DNA of 64,000 nt. Origin: Dokdonella_A soli. GTDB taxonomy: Bacteria > Pseudomonadota > Gammaproteobacteria > Xanthomonadales > Rhodanobacteraceae. A program made the position numbers and the translations under genes. The notes under the pieces are model-generated. The model saw only the letters and a list, made by a program, of their open reading frames with translations. It was not told where the DNA came from and did not search any database. The stretch is taken from the NCBI RefSeq assembly GCF_039523175.1, contig NZ_BAAAEU010000028.1, positions 1-64,000 on the forward strand, read 5' to 3'. Shown here in pieces: positions 43,500-52,244 of this stretch. Every line of letters starts with the position of its first letter. Position 1 is the first letter of the stretch.

Positions 43500-45680
43500 A
43501 TGCGAATTGGGAGAAACGCCATGTCGACCGCATCGTTCGTCCGGATGGCCCTGCTGGCGACCGTGTTCGCTGCACCGCTTGCGTACGCAAATACCCTGAT
43601 TTTCCCGAACCCCGGCACCAGCAGTTCCTGCCACAGCAGCCTGCAAGGCTGCATCGATGCTGCGGCTTCCGGCGATACGGTGCAGATCGTCGCCCAACTG
43701 GTCCCGATCTACAGCACGCAGATCTTCATCAACGAATCGCTGACGATCACCAAATCGTTGACGCTGACTGCCGAACACGACGGTGCTGTAGTCGATGCGG
43801 TTCTCACGCCGGGCAATACCATCACGGTCACTTCCCCTGTCACGGGTGCGATGAACGTCACGCTGGATCACCTGACGGTGCAGCGTGGCTACATCCGCGT
43901 GAATCATCGTTCCGACACGGCGAGCACGTACGTCGTGACTCATTCGCGCGTCATCGAGAGCACCGGGAACGGCGGAGGTTGCGGCGGCATGATTGCGTTC
44001 GGCAACTATGCGGCCAATGCGGGCGCAGTTGCAGCGCCGACCTTCATCGCGACCGACAACGTGGCGAAAATAACGTCCGCCCCCATTGGCACCAGTCTGC
44101 CGGATGGCATATGCGCCTACGGGCCAGTTACAGGCAGCCCGTGGACAGTCACGTTCCAACGCAACCACATATGGGCGGCGAACCAGTCACTCAGGGCTGC
44201 CGTGTCCGAAGGGGGGACTTCGAGCGGTACGGTTTCCATCGTGCAGAACCAGATTTTCGGCAGCGACCTTTTTGGAATCGCTGTCTCGCAGAATTCCGGC
44301 AGCGCCAGCAACACCCTGTACGTTGACAACAATTCAGTGAGCGGCATCCAGTCTCCAACGAGTTCAACCGCTGCTGCGCTGGAGCTGGGGCTGACCAACA
44401 CTCAGGTATACGTGCGCAACAACACCGTAGCCTGGAATTCGCATGGCTTGTTCGTGTCGGGTAGCGGCATCAGCGGCCGTGTCGCAAACAATATCGTTGC
44501 GTTCAGCCAGCAGAGCGGTTTGTATGTCGATCCGTCGATCAGCAATGACTACAACCTCGTCTACGCCAATGGCAGCAACTCAGGCGGACTGGGGGTGCAT
44601 ACGATCACCAGCGATCCGATGCTGATCGGCACGCACAATCTGCGCCTGAGATCCGGATCTCCCGCGATCGACAACGGCAACAACGCCGATGCGCCCGGTT
44701 TGGCGCCATTCGGAACGGACGCGGACGATGAGGCGCGGTTCGTCGGCACCGTCGACATCGGCGCCTATGAGTACAGCGGCGATGCCATCGGTACCGCGAA
44801 TTTCGATCAGCCTGGCAGGCATGTATCAGGAACCGGCAACACCGTCAGCGACTACACCGTGCTGGACGATTACGTATTTCCCGCCGGTGACAACAATGCG
44901 ATCGTGCTCGCCACGCCGCAGCATTCGTCGGCGGCGCCTGCCGATCAAGCGGACAACCTGGGCGTGTTCGAACTCGTAGGAACACCTCTGCACTACGCGG
45001 TGTTCAACGAGAACCTGGACTTGATGTCACTGGGGCGTGGTTTCAGCGTGCTGGTGCCCGGGCTGGCGCGGCCGCAGTTCCAGCAGCTGACCTCCGCATC
45101 GAATACGAGCGGCGACACCACGAGGATGAACAACCCGCAGCTCGGCGTCGGTTCCATGCCGTTCGTGTTGCACAACTGGAACCCGGGCGGAAGCGGCGGC
45201 ACCTATCACGATCATTCCGTGGGCGTGGACTACAGCGGCGGCACTTGGGCCATTCGCAATCAGGACGCGGCCACGATGCCCGCCGGCGTCAGCTTCAACG
45301 TGGTGCTGGCCACGCCCGGGTCGAACAATGCGTTCGTCGCCTACACGGCCGACACGAGCGGATTTCCGAGTCAGCCGAGCTTGGTCCTGACCCATCCGCT
45401 GCTCGACAACAATCCCTGCGCGGCGCCGCTGGTCACCAAGAACAACAACAACGGCAGCGTCGGCCACGATCTGGACAACATTCCGCTGAGCGTGGCCTAT
45501 GCTCCGGGCTACAACGGCGCATCGGGACACTGGAGCATCCTCTCCGAATCCACCGCATCCGGAACCGGCGCCTATTTCCCGAGCCATGCTGCGTTCAACG
45601 TGATGGTGGTCGGCTCGCAGGCGAACGCATGCCGCGACGACGTGATCTTCGCCGACGGCTACGACGGCGTGACGCAGTAG
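43500..45680 (+). CDS. Exported parallel beta-helix protein with IFADGYD tail (paralogue 1)
   Basis: 726-residue protein with a signal peptide ending at LLATVFAAPLAYA. It opens with a cysteine-containing motif SSSCHSSLQGCIDAAASGDT, then a repetitive Asn/Ser/Gly-rich right-handed beta-helix to about residue 430, with VTLDHLTVQRGYIRV and AVSQNSGSASNTLYVDNNSV as examples. A distinct C-terminal domain follows (about 430-720) with HPLLDNNPCAAPLVTKN, GHWSILSE and FNVMVVGSQANACRDD, and the tail is VIFADGYDGVTQ. The gene at 60531 is a paralogue over its whole length. CGGAGGGA lies seven bases before the ATG at 43500. A 10-base stem loop follows the stop. Confidence 0.8.
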   Translation: MRIGRNAMSTASFVRMALLATVFAAPLAYANTLIFPNPGTSSSCHSSLQGCIDAAASGDTVQIVAQLVPIYSTQIFINESLTITKSLTLTAEHDGAVVDAVLTPGNTITVTSPVTGAMNVTLDHLTVQRGYIRVNHRSDTASTYVVTHSRVIESTGNGGGCGGMIAFGNYAANAGAVAAPTFIATDNVAKITSAPIGTSLPDGICAYGPVTGSPWTVTFQRNHIWAANQSLRAAVSEGGTSSGTVSIVQNQIFGSDLFGIAVSQNSGSASNTLYVDNNSVSGIQSPTSSTAAALELGLTNTQVYVRNNTVAWNSHGLFVSGSGISGRVANNIVAFSQQSGLYVDPSISNDYNLVYANGSNSGGLGVHTITSDPMLIGTHNLRLRSGSPAIDNGNNADAPGLAPFGTDADDEARFVGTVDIGAYEYSGDAIGTANFDQPGRHVSGTGNTVSDYTVLDDYVFPAGDNNAIVLATPQHSSAAPADQADNLGVFELVGTPLHYAVFNENLDLMSLGRGFSVLVPGLARPQFQQLTSASNTSGDTTRMNNPQLGVGSMPFVLHNWNPGGSGGTYHDHSVGVDYSGGTWAIRNQDAATMPAGVSFNVVLATPGSNNAFVAYTADTSGFPSQPSLVLTHPLLDNNPCAAPLVTKNNNNGSVGHDLDNIPLSVAYAPGYNGASGHWSILSESTASGTGAYFPSHAAFNVMVVGSQANACRDDVIFADGYDGVTQ

Positions 45681-45710
45681 GGGGTGCCCGGTCGGGCGTT
45701 TCGCATTCGG

Positions 45711-45738
45711 GCGGGAGAACGCAGATGGGTTCTCCCGC
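45711..45738. terminator. Stem-loop between two convergent exported-protein genes
   Basis: GCGGGAGAAC and GTTCTCCCGC form a perfect ten-base stem with an eight-base loop. There is no T tract on either side, so it is a candidate bidirectional transcript-end hairpin rather than a classic terminator. Confidence 0.6.
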
Positions 45739-45755
45739 CGATCGGTCATGCGTGA

Positions 45756-47087
45756 TCAGCCGTCCATGCCGTCAACGAAGACGTAGTCCGCCTCGGTTGC
45801 GCCGAGATCGCATTGGGCGACGCCGTCGCCGTTGCCGTCCATCGGGCGCGGCAGGCTGCCCTGGTCCACGGTCAGCAGCGTACCGCCGGGCAGCGTGCAA
45901 TCCTGCGCTGCGTCGATCACGGCGCTGTGCCGCAGCGGGAGCAGGTTCCATGTCCCGCCGACCCGTGCGCCCGGTTTGAAGGCCACGGCGGTATTCGTCA
46001 GCGTGAAGCCCGTGCAGCTCGCGTCCGAGGACAGATTGGCGCCTGCCGCGCTCAGCGACGCGATCGAGCAGTTCGCGGTGCTCGTGCTGCCGCCGCCGAC
46101 CTGCCTGAGATTCGCGGCAAGCAGGGAACTTCGGATCGACGCATTCGGCGCCGTCACGCCGCCGACGCCAGCATTCTGGCCGACCGCTGCGGAGGCGAGG
46201 TTCGCTGCAATCGTCGCGAATGCGAGCGACAGGTTGGTACCGGTGGTGCCTTCCACGGCACCGCTGCTCGCGCTGCCGCCGGGACCCGGTGGCCCGGGAA
46301 GGGGGCCGAAGCCGCCCGGGCCGCCGCTTCCGCCTGTCGCGGTGTTGTCGAAGACGGTGATGTTGTGGGCATCCATCACGCCTGATGCGAGATAGATGGC
46401 GCCGCCGACGCTGGCACCGCCCGGGCCGCCGGGGCCGCCTGGAGTGGGTGGCGCCGGTGGCACGAAGATCGACGGCGTGCCCATGCCCCCCATGCCGCCG
46501 GTTGCGGCGTTTCCGGTGAAACTGCTCGAACCGATGGCGAGAGTGCCGGCACTGTAGATCGCGCCGCCATAGGCGCCACCGCCTGCACCGGAAGGAGCGC
46601 CCATGCCACCGCTAGCGGTATTGTTTTCGAAGGCGCAGCCGATCAGCGACACGGTGGTGGAGGTTTCCACGCGCAGACCGCCGCCGCCGGCGTCGCCTCC
46701 CGCCTGGCCGAGCACGCTGCCATTCGCGATGCGCAGGTTCGCGAGTTCGACCTGGCCGGCCGTCACGTGGAATACACGTGACTGGTGTTCCCCACTGACC
46801 ATCAGCACGCCGTCTGCCGGACCGATGATCGAAAGCGTCTTGTCGACGACGAGTTCGTTGCCCTTGAGCGCCACCTTCGCCGGAGCGTCGGGCGTTGCGC
46901 TCGCAGTGAGCACCGGCGCGAATCGGATTTCGCTGCCCGCCGCGGCGCTCGCGATCGCGGCGCGCAAGGTGCATGTCGCGGGGCAGGCATTCGAACCGTC
47001 GTCTGCCAGCGTGTTGACCAGAACCGTCGTTGCCGCGGCAGGGTCGGCAAGCAGGGTCGCACACGCGAACACGAACGTTTTGCGCAT
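45756..47087 (-). CDS. Exported CSLREA-type protein with Gly/Pro tract and VFVDGMD tail
   Basis: 443-residue exported protein. After the signal peptide (KTFVFACATLLADPAAA) comes a CSLREA-like motif, VNTLADDGSNACPATCTLRAAI. The middle is a beta-helix of short glycine-rich repeats (LIGCAFENNTASGGMG, SSFTGNAATGGMGG). It contains two Gly-Pro-rich stretches, PGGPGGPGGASVGG and GSGGPGGFGPLPGPPGPGG, reminiscent of collagen. It ends QCDLGATEADYVFVDGMDG, matching the tail of neighbours. GGAGG lies four bases before the ATG at 47087. Polymorphic-outer-membrane or adhesin-like function is plausible but unproved. Confidence 0.8.
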   Translation of the reverse strand: MRKTFVFACATLLADPAAATTVLVNTLADDGSNACPATCTLRAAIASAAAGSEIRFAPVLTASATPDAPAKVALKGNELVVDKTLSIIGPADGVLMVSGEHQSRVFHVTAGQVELANLRIANGSVLGQAGGDAGGGGLRVETSTTVSLIGCAFENNTASGGMGAPSGAGGGAYGGAIYSAGTLAIGSSSFTGNAATGGMGGMGTPSIFVPPAPPTPGGPGGPGGASVGGAIYLASGVMDAHNITVFDNTATGGSGGPGGFGPLPGPPGPGGSASSGAVEGTTGTNLSLAFATIAANLASAAVGQNAGVGGVTAPNASIRSSLLAANLRQVGGGSTSTANCSIASLSAAGANLSSDASCTGFTLTNTAVAFKPGARVGGTWNLLPLRHSAVIDAAQDCTLPGGTLLTVDQGSLPRPMDGNGDGVAQCDLGATEADYVFVDGMDG

Positions 47088-47350
47088 GGCGCCTCCAATA
47101 TCGTTGTGTACTTCACAGCATAAGTGAAATTGGAATTGTTGGCCTTGTATGGCTGCTGGAAGTTCTTCCCGGACCGGCCTCATTGCAGTCGCCGCTCGGT
47201 GGCAGCCTCCGAGCAGCGTCCGCCACCGGTCGTGCCCGACCGGATTCGGCGATGCCTTTTCGGCGCGTCGTCGCCTTCCGTGAAGCGCCCGGGAACGCGA
47301 AGGCTTGGCCGGTTGCTAGACTGCGCGGCGTCCCATCCGCCGGAATCCGC

Positions 47351-48259
47351 ATGTCAGGGCAGGCCGACTCGCTCCGCACGATCTTCCTCGCGCTCGGCGC
47401 GAACTTCGCGATCTTCGTCGCCAAGCTCGGGGCGGCGCTTGCCACGGGTTCCGGCGCGATGCTTGCCGAAGCGGTGCATTCGCTGGCCGACTGCGGCAAC
47501 CAGGTCCTGCTGTTGTTCGGCCTGCGCAGCGCGCGGGCACCGGCGACCGCGGAACATCCGCTCGGTCACGGCAAGGCCATCTATTTCTGGTCGTTCCTGG
47601 TTGCACTGTTGCTGTTCAGTGTGGGCGGCATGTTCTCGATCTACGAGGGGCTGCATAAATTGCGAGAGCCGGAGCCGCTGCGCTGGCCGTGGCTTGCGGT
47701 CGGCGTCCTCGCGTTCGGCATCGCGGCGGAAAGTTTCTCGATGTGGGGCGCGCTGCGCGAAATCGGCAAGGTGCGCGCCCGCCGCAGTCTGTGGCGGTGG
47801 TTCCGCGACAGCCGCCAGAGCGAACTGATCGTCGTGTTCGGCGAAGATCTCGCTGCCTTGCTCGGTCTGATGCTGGCGCTCGCTGCGGTGCTGTTGACGC
47901 TTGCGACCGGCAATCCGTTATTCGACGCGATCGGGACGCTTGCGATCGGCGCGTTGCTGGTGGTGATCGCGGTATTCATCGCGATCGAGGTCAAGGAATT
48001 GCTGATAGGGCAGAGTGCCGATCCCGACCTCAAAGCCGCGATCGTCCATTTCCTGGGCCAGCGTGCCGAGATCAGCCGCGTCTTCAACGTGATCACGTTG
48101 CAACTGGGACCCGATGTGATGGTCGCGATCAAGGCGGAGATGAACACGACCGGTTCCGCGCTGAGCCTGATCGACGACATCAATGCGGTCGAGAAGGACA
48201 TGAAGGTGCGTTTCCCCGAGATCCGCTGGTCGTTTTTCGAACCTGACGTCGCGGACTGA
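47351..48259 (+). CDS. Cation diffusion facilitator (CDF) family transporter
   Basis: 302-residue inner-membrane divalent-metal/proton antiporter. Typical features are VHSLADCGNQVLLLFGLR in transmembrane helix 2 (metal-site H-x-x-x-D) and HPLGHGKAIYFWSFLVALLL in helix 3. About six transmembrane helices precede a cytoplasmic C-terminal domain (about residues 215-302). The metal (zinc, iron, cobalt or manganese) is not predictable. The ATG at 47351 matches the family N-terminus, SLRTIFLALGANF. The sensor kinase starts 7 bases after the stop, so the three genes may form one transcript. Confidence 0.9.
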   Translation: MSGQADSLRTIFLALGANFAIFVAKLGAALATGSGAMLAEAVHSLADCGNQVLLLFGLRSARAPATAEHPLGHGKAIYFWSFLVALLLFSVGGMFSIYEGLHKLREPEPLRWPWLAVGVLAFGIAAESFSMWGALREIGKVRARRSLWRWFRDSRQSELIVVFGEDLAALLGLMLALAAVLLTLATGNPLFDAIGTLAIGALLVVIAVFIAIEVKELLIGQSADPDLKAAIVHFLGQRAEISRVFNVITLQLGPDVMVAIKAEMNTTGSALSLIDDINAVEKDMKVRFPEIRWSFFEPDVAD

Positions 48260-48266
48260 GTCGGTG

Positions 48267-49346
48267 ATGGCGTCTTCAGCGATCGCGCGCAATCGTGTCC
48301 TGTTCTGGATCATCTATGCGTGCGCATTTCTCGCGCTCGGCGTCTGGCTCGGCATCAACGCGATCATCGGGCGTCGCAACGCCGGGCAGCCGATTGCGGC
48401 CTGGGAGCCGCTGACCTGGGAACTCAGCAGCGTCGCGCTCGTCGCTGTTCTGGTCATCGGCGTCTACCGCTTCGAGCGACGCTGCCCGCTGTCCGGCACC
48501 GGCTGGCTGCGGCGCCTGCCGCTGCATCTTCCGGCCGCAATCGTGTTCTCCCTCGCACATGTGGCCGGCATGTTCGGTATCCGCAAGTTCGTCTATGCCT
48601 GGCACGGGGATCGCTACGAATTCGGCGATCCATCGCTCGCATTCGCCTACGAGTTCCAGAAAGACCTGATTACCTACGCGATCATCGTCGGTACCTGCGT
48701 GGCCTGGCGCGCGGTGCTGGCGCGCCGCGAACGCGAGCTTGCGGTGATCCGCCTTGAACGCGATCTCAGCGAAGCGCGACTCGCACAGCTGACTGCGCAG
48801 ATCGAGCCGCATTTCATGTTCAATACGCTGAACGCGATCTCGAACCGCATGCACGAGGATATCGACGCGGCGGATCGCATGATCGCTGCGTTCGCCGAGC
48901 TGCTGCGAGCGGCGCTCAGCGAATCGGGCAGCGCGCACGTGAAGGTCGCCGACGACGTGGTCTGGCTCGAACGCTATTTCGAACTGATGCGCGAACGCTT
49001 CCGCGGCAAGCTGGAGACGAGCATCGCGGTCGAGCCGTCCGCGCATGCCGCACGCATTCCGCGCCTGTTGCTGCAACCGTTGGTCGAGAACGCATTCGAG
49101 CACGGGCTGAAGAGCGGGCGAGGGCGCGTCGAGGTCGCGATTGGCACACGAGGCGGTCGCCTGCACTGCACGGTCGATGACGACGGTGCTGGTATTGCAG
49201 CGGATTTCAACGCGGGTGTCGGCCTTGCGAACGTACGCAGCCGGCTCGAGCTTCTGTACCCGGGCGACCACTGCTTCACGATCGCTCCGCGCGCCGGCGG
49301 CGGCACGCATGTCGACATCGAACTTCCGCTGGTGAACGATGGCTGA
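48267..49346 (+). CDS. LytS/YehU-type sensor histidine kinase
   Basis: 359-residue membrane histidine kinase of the His_kinase (LytS) family. About four N-terminal transmembrane helices span residues 10-145. The phosphoacceptor is H182 in IEPHFMFNTLNAI. The ATPase part has LLLQPLVENAFEHGL and GVGLANVRSRLELLYP. It has no PAS or GAF sensor domain, so sensing must be by the membrane part. GTG at 48264 is an alternative start. The response regulator gene overlaps its 3' end by eight bases. Confidence 0.92.
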   Translation: MASSAIARNRVLFWIIYACAFLALGVWLGINAIIGRRNAGQPIAAWEPLTWELSSVALVAVLVIGVYRFERRCPLSGTGWLRRLPLHLPAAIVFSLAHVAGMFGIRKFVYAWHGDRYEFGDPSLAFAYEFQKDLITYAIIVGTCVAWRAVLARRERELAVIRLERDLSEARLAQLTAQIEPHFMFNTLNAISNRMHEDIDAADRMIAAFAELLRAALSESGSAHVKVADDVVWLERYFELMRERFRGKLETSIAVEPSAHAARIPRLLLQPLVENAFEHGLKSGRGRVEVAIGTRGGRLHCTVDDDGAGIAADFNAGVGLANVRSRLELLYPGDHCFTIAPRAGGGTHVDIELPLVNDG

Positions 49347-50124
49347 GATCCGCGTCGCGATCGTCGAGGACGAGCCGCCCGCGCGCGCCAAGCTGCGTCG
49401 TCTGCTCGCGGAACACGCAAGCTATCGCATCGTCGCAGAAGCCGAGGATGTCGCCGGTGGCCTCACCGCGCTGCGCAACGACAAGCCGGACCTGTTGTTC
49501 CTCGACATCCAGTTGGGTTCCGAAAGCGGCTTCGACCTGCTCGTGCGCGCGTCGCCGCCGTATCCGCTGATCGTGTTCACGACTGCGTTTCACGAACATG
49601 CGCTGCGCGCGTTCGAATTCGCCGCGCTCGATTATCTGCTGAAGCCGTTCGACCGCGAACGCTTTGCTCGCACCCTGGCACGCGTCGCCGAGCGTCTGGC
49701 CGAACGCCGCGAAGGCGAGGGCGACGCTGCTGATGAGGAGCGTCTGCGCAGACTCGGCCCCGGTCTCGTCCGCGCGCCGCGCCTCAGCCGTATCGTCGTG
49801 CACGAACGCGGCCGCTCGCTGATCGTGCCGGTTGAGGAGGTGCAGCGCCTCAGCGCGTCCGGCAACTATGTGGAAGTGCATACGGCGAGCCGCCGCCATC
49901 TCGTGCGCGCGACGCTGTCACGCCTCGCACAGCGGCTGGAGCCGTCCGAGTTCCTGCGCGTGCATCGCTCGCATCTGGTTCGCGCGGATTTCATCGCCGG
50001 CATTGCGCCGTGGGCGCACGGCGACCTCAAGCTGACCTTGAAGGACGGCGGCGAACTGATGCTGAGCCGGCGCTATCGCGGACTGCTGCCGGACGGCTGG
50101 CAGGGTGCGAATCCAGGCCACTGA
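49339..50124 (+). CDS. LytTR-family response regulator
   Basis: 261-residue response regulator paired with the LytS-type kinase. The receiver domain (residues 1-120) has the phosphorylatable D56 in LLFLDIQLG with acidic residues E10 and D11 at the N-terminus and the lysine in DYLLKPFDRE. The LytTR DNA-binding domain spans about residues 155-255, including RSLIVPVEEVQRLSASGNYVEVH and FLRVHRSHLV. It overlaps the kinase gene by eight bases, so the pair is translationally coupled. A fragment copied from its linker/DNA-binding boundary region occurs at 52125-52235. Confidence 0.93.
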   Translation: MAEIRVAIVEDEPPARAKLRRLLAEHASYRIVAEAEDVAGGLTALRNDKPDLLFLDIQLGSESGFDLLVRASPPYPLIVFTTAFHEHALRAFEFAALDYLLKPFDRERFARTLARVAERLAERREGEGDAADEERLRRLGPGLVRAPRLSRIVVHERGRSLIVPVEEVQRLSASGNYVEVHTASRRHLVRATLSRLAQRLEPSEFLRVHRSHLVRADFIAGIAPWAHGDLKLTLKDGGELMLSRRYRGLLPDGWQGANPGH

Positions 50125-50531
50125 GATTGACATCCCAATCGCACGGCAACGCGAACTACAGACGGAGTCCCCCCGGCTCTGCCGGGGAGGCGGCAGAAGT
50201 TTGACCGCTCCTGCGGTGTCACGGCGGAGCCGTTCGCCCTGAGGTATCGACTGCGCGCGCCGGAGCGCGCGCGAACGGCGCAGCCGGCCCAAGGGCGAGC
50301 GTCAGGATGGCGCGAGTCACGGCGAACCCCCGTGGTGTCGCGCCGTTCATGCTTCGATACGCGAAGCGTGCCCCGTGCTGAGCTTGTCGAAGCATCAGCA
50401 CGAACGGATGAGAGGCGTAACGAACGCGAGCAAAGCAACCCTGCGAGGCGCTTTGGACCATCCGGCTGCAGCTCTTCTCGGCCGCTTTGAGCGGCTCCGC
50501 TGCTAAGGTCCCCGGCTTTTCCGGGGGATAC
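50125..50531. repeat. Repeat-rich intergenic island
   Basis: No gene is recognised in these 407 bases between convergent genes. Two hairpins mark the ends: CCCCGGC/GCCGGGG at 50171-50187 and CCCCGG/CCGGGG at 50510-50526. Between them lie GC-palindromes such as GCGCGCGCCGGAGCGCGCGC and a block (50291-50360) that recurs in inverted orientation at 63906-63985. A CTGAGCTTGTCGAAGC repeat core is also present (50379-50394). No transposase is encoded. The island looks like an accumulation of small non-autonomous repeats. Confidence 0.65.
50291..50360 (+). repeat. Dispersed repeat block, copy 1
   Basis: The stretch AAGGGCGAGCG[T/C]CAGGATGG continues through CGCGAGTCACGGCGAAC and, after a variable middle, CGCCGTTCATG[C/T]TTCGATAC. 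All these segments recur in the same order on the opposite strand at 63906-63985. Confidence 0.8.
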
Positions 50532-51950
50532 TTACCCGCGAGGTTTGTGGGGACCCTTGCGTGCCTGAGCTGCCTTCAACAGCTTCAGCCGATCCACGAA
50601 GCGTCCGTCAATCATGACCTCCGAAATGTCGTCCACGGCGGCGACGTCCTTTCGAGGGTCGGACGCGAGGATCACCAGGTCGGCTCGCCGCCCCGGCTCG
50701 ACGCGGCCTCGGTCGGACAGGGCGTAGACATCGGCGAAATTGCTGGTGGCAGCGGCGAGCGCTTCGCGAGGGCTCAGCCCGATCTGCTGCAGCAGTTTCA
50801 TCTCGCCGTGCACGCCGCCTCCGGGCATCACGCCGTAGCCGGGTGCGGAGCTGCCCGCCAGAAAAGTGGCGCCGAGTTCGTGAAGATGGGCATCGATTTG
50901 CTGTTTCCGGCGGGCGCAGGCTCGTATCGCTTCGCGGCGTTCGGGGTGGCTGTCGAGATAGGGGCGTGCACCCGTCTTGGGATCAACCGGATCGTCCAGG
51001 TCCGAAGCGGACACGAAGGCCGCTGAGCGGAGGGTCCAGGGATTGGGTCCGCCCACGTCGTCGGCGGTCGCCTCCATCGACAACATTGGCATCAACGCAG
51101 TATGCGAGGCGCTGAGTTCGCTCCCGAACGCCGCCAAGGCGTCGTTTACGCCTTGCGAGCTGCAAATGGCTCGAAATGCGGTGCGTGCATCGGGTCCGAT
51201 GGGGTTTTCCGCGTACGCAAGAAAATCCTGCGGCCGGCCTACGATCAGGGAATACTTGTCGTTGCGCAGGAAGGCATCCACTCCCGCCCGCACGGCGTAC
51301 GGATAGCTCGTGTAGGCCAGTTCCGCAGTGACCGCGAGGCCCCGGTGGTGCGCTTGCGCGACGATCGTGTCGAGCTGGTCCGGCCATACGTCGAAGCCCA
51401 CGGTTATCGCGCGATGCCCGGCGTCGGCCACGGCGTCCACGGCCTTGAGCAAGGCCTCCTTCTCCAAGCGCTGATCCTTGAGGCGATGATCGAGCCACTG
51501 GTTGGGCGGCGGAACATTTCCCGAGAGCGAATATCCGCTGATCGCGGCTCCCGTCAAAACCGAAGGCCCGTCGTGCAGAGCCACGATGTGCGTCTCGCCA
51601 TCGACGCTGCCGCCGGGTGGTGTCGCCGTCACGTAGACGGTCGTCACGCCCTCGTAGAGATAGGCGTCCGCAAAATTCTGGCCGCGCATTGCGCCGAATC
51701 CGTCGATCAGTCCCGGCACGACGTAGCGGCCGCGCGCGGAGATCACGTGCGCATGCGGCGGCAACGCCACCTGGGTGCGATCGCCCACGGCCACGACACG
51801 ATCGCCGTCGATCAGGACCACGGCGTTCTCGATATCGGAACTCTCTTTTCCGTGGTGCGATACGTCGATCAGCGTCGCATCCACGATCGCCGTGAAATGG
51901 CCGGTCGCGGTTGCCATCGCGGCAGAAAGAGCGATCACGGTACCCAGCAT
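50532..51950 (-). CDS. Amidohydrolase-like protein lacking metal-binding residues
   Basis: 472-residue protein of amidohydrolase fold, with a signal-peptide-like start (MLGTVIALSAAMATATGHF). The typical sequence framework is present: RGRYVVPGLIDG, YEGVTTVYV, RAGVDAFL and GLSPREALAAATSNFADVYAL. All canonical metal-site positions are changed. The D-x-H-x-H motif reads D83-G-F-G-A87; the His after the helix at 210 is Glu; the later His at 229 is Arg; and GTDA reads GSSA. I infer that it is catalytically inactive or binds a ligand without metal. The ATG at 51950 is preferred, 26 codons after an ATG at 52025. It is convergent with the LytTR gene. Confidence 0.82.
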   Translation of the reverse strand: MLGTVIALSAAMATATGHFTAIVDATLIDVSHHGKESSDIENAVVLIDGDRVVAVGDRTQVALPPHAHVISARGRYVVPGLIDGFGAMRGQNFADAYLYEGVTTVYVTATPPGGSVDGETHIVALHDGPSVLTGAAISGYSLSGNVPPPNQWLDHRLKDQRLEKEALLKAVDAVADAGHRAITVGFDVWPDQLDTIVAQAHHRGLAVTAELAYTSYPYAVRAGVDAFLRNDKYSLIVGRPQDFLAYAENPIGPDARTAFRAICSSQGVNDALAAFGSELSASHTALMPMLSMEATADDVGGPNPWTLRSAAFVSASDLDDPVDPKTGARPYLDSHPERREAIRACARRKQQIDAHLHELGATFLAGSSAPGYGVMPGGGVHGEMKLLQQIGLSPREALAAATSNFADVYALSDRGRVEPGRRADLVILASDPRKDVAAVDDISEVMIDGRFVDRLKLLKAAQARKGPHKPRG

Positions 51951-52124
51951 GGCACATGGCCCTCGTTGTTTCGGGAGCAGCCTTCTTGTCGGTTGCCCGG
52001 ATTGGAAGCGGTCGAGTATCCGCAACGGGCGCTGCGCTGGATACGCCCAGAGTCATTCGAGCAGCTTCGGTCGCGACGAGGCGTTGTGCGCGTGCGACGG
52101 TCGGAGCCGGTCAGTGGATGCGGC

Positions 52125-52235
52125 GACTCAGCCCCGGTCTCGTCCGCACGCCGCGCCTCAGCCGTATCGTTGTGCACGAACGCGGCCGCTCGCTGAGCGT
52201 GCCGATCACTGAGGTGCAGCGCCTCACGCTGTCCA
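52125..52235 (+). pseudogene. Duplicated fragment of the LytTR regulator gene
   Basis: This 111-base stretch matches 49751-49861 in the LytTR gene at about 97 of 110 positions. Both encode versions of PGLVRAPRLSRIVVHERG and RSL-VP--EVQRL. Here they appear as PGLVRTPRLSRIVVHERG and RSLSVPITEVQRL. The flanks do not continue the similarity, so it is an isolated piece without a receiver domain. It lies between the amidohydrolase start and the YdeI gene end. Confidence 0.8.
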
Positions 52236-52244
52236 GAACGCGGT

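Noticed and set aside
50125..50531. Insertion sequence in the repeat island
   Set aside because: No transposase frame and no target-site duplication can be seen; only small palindromes occur.
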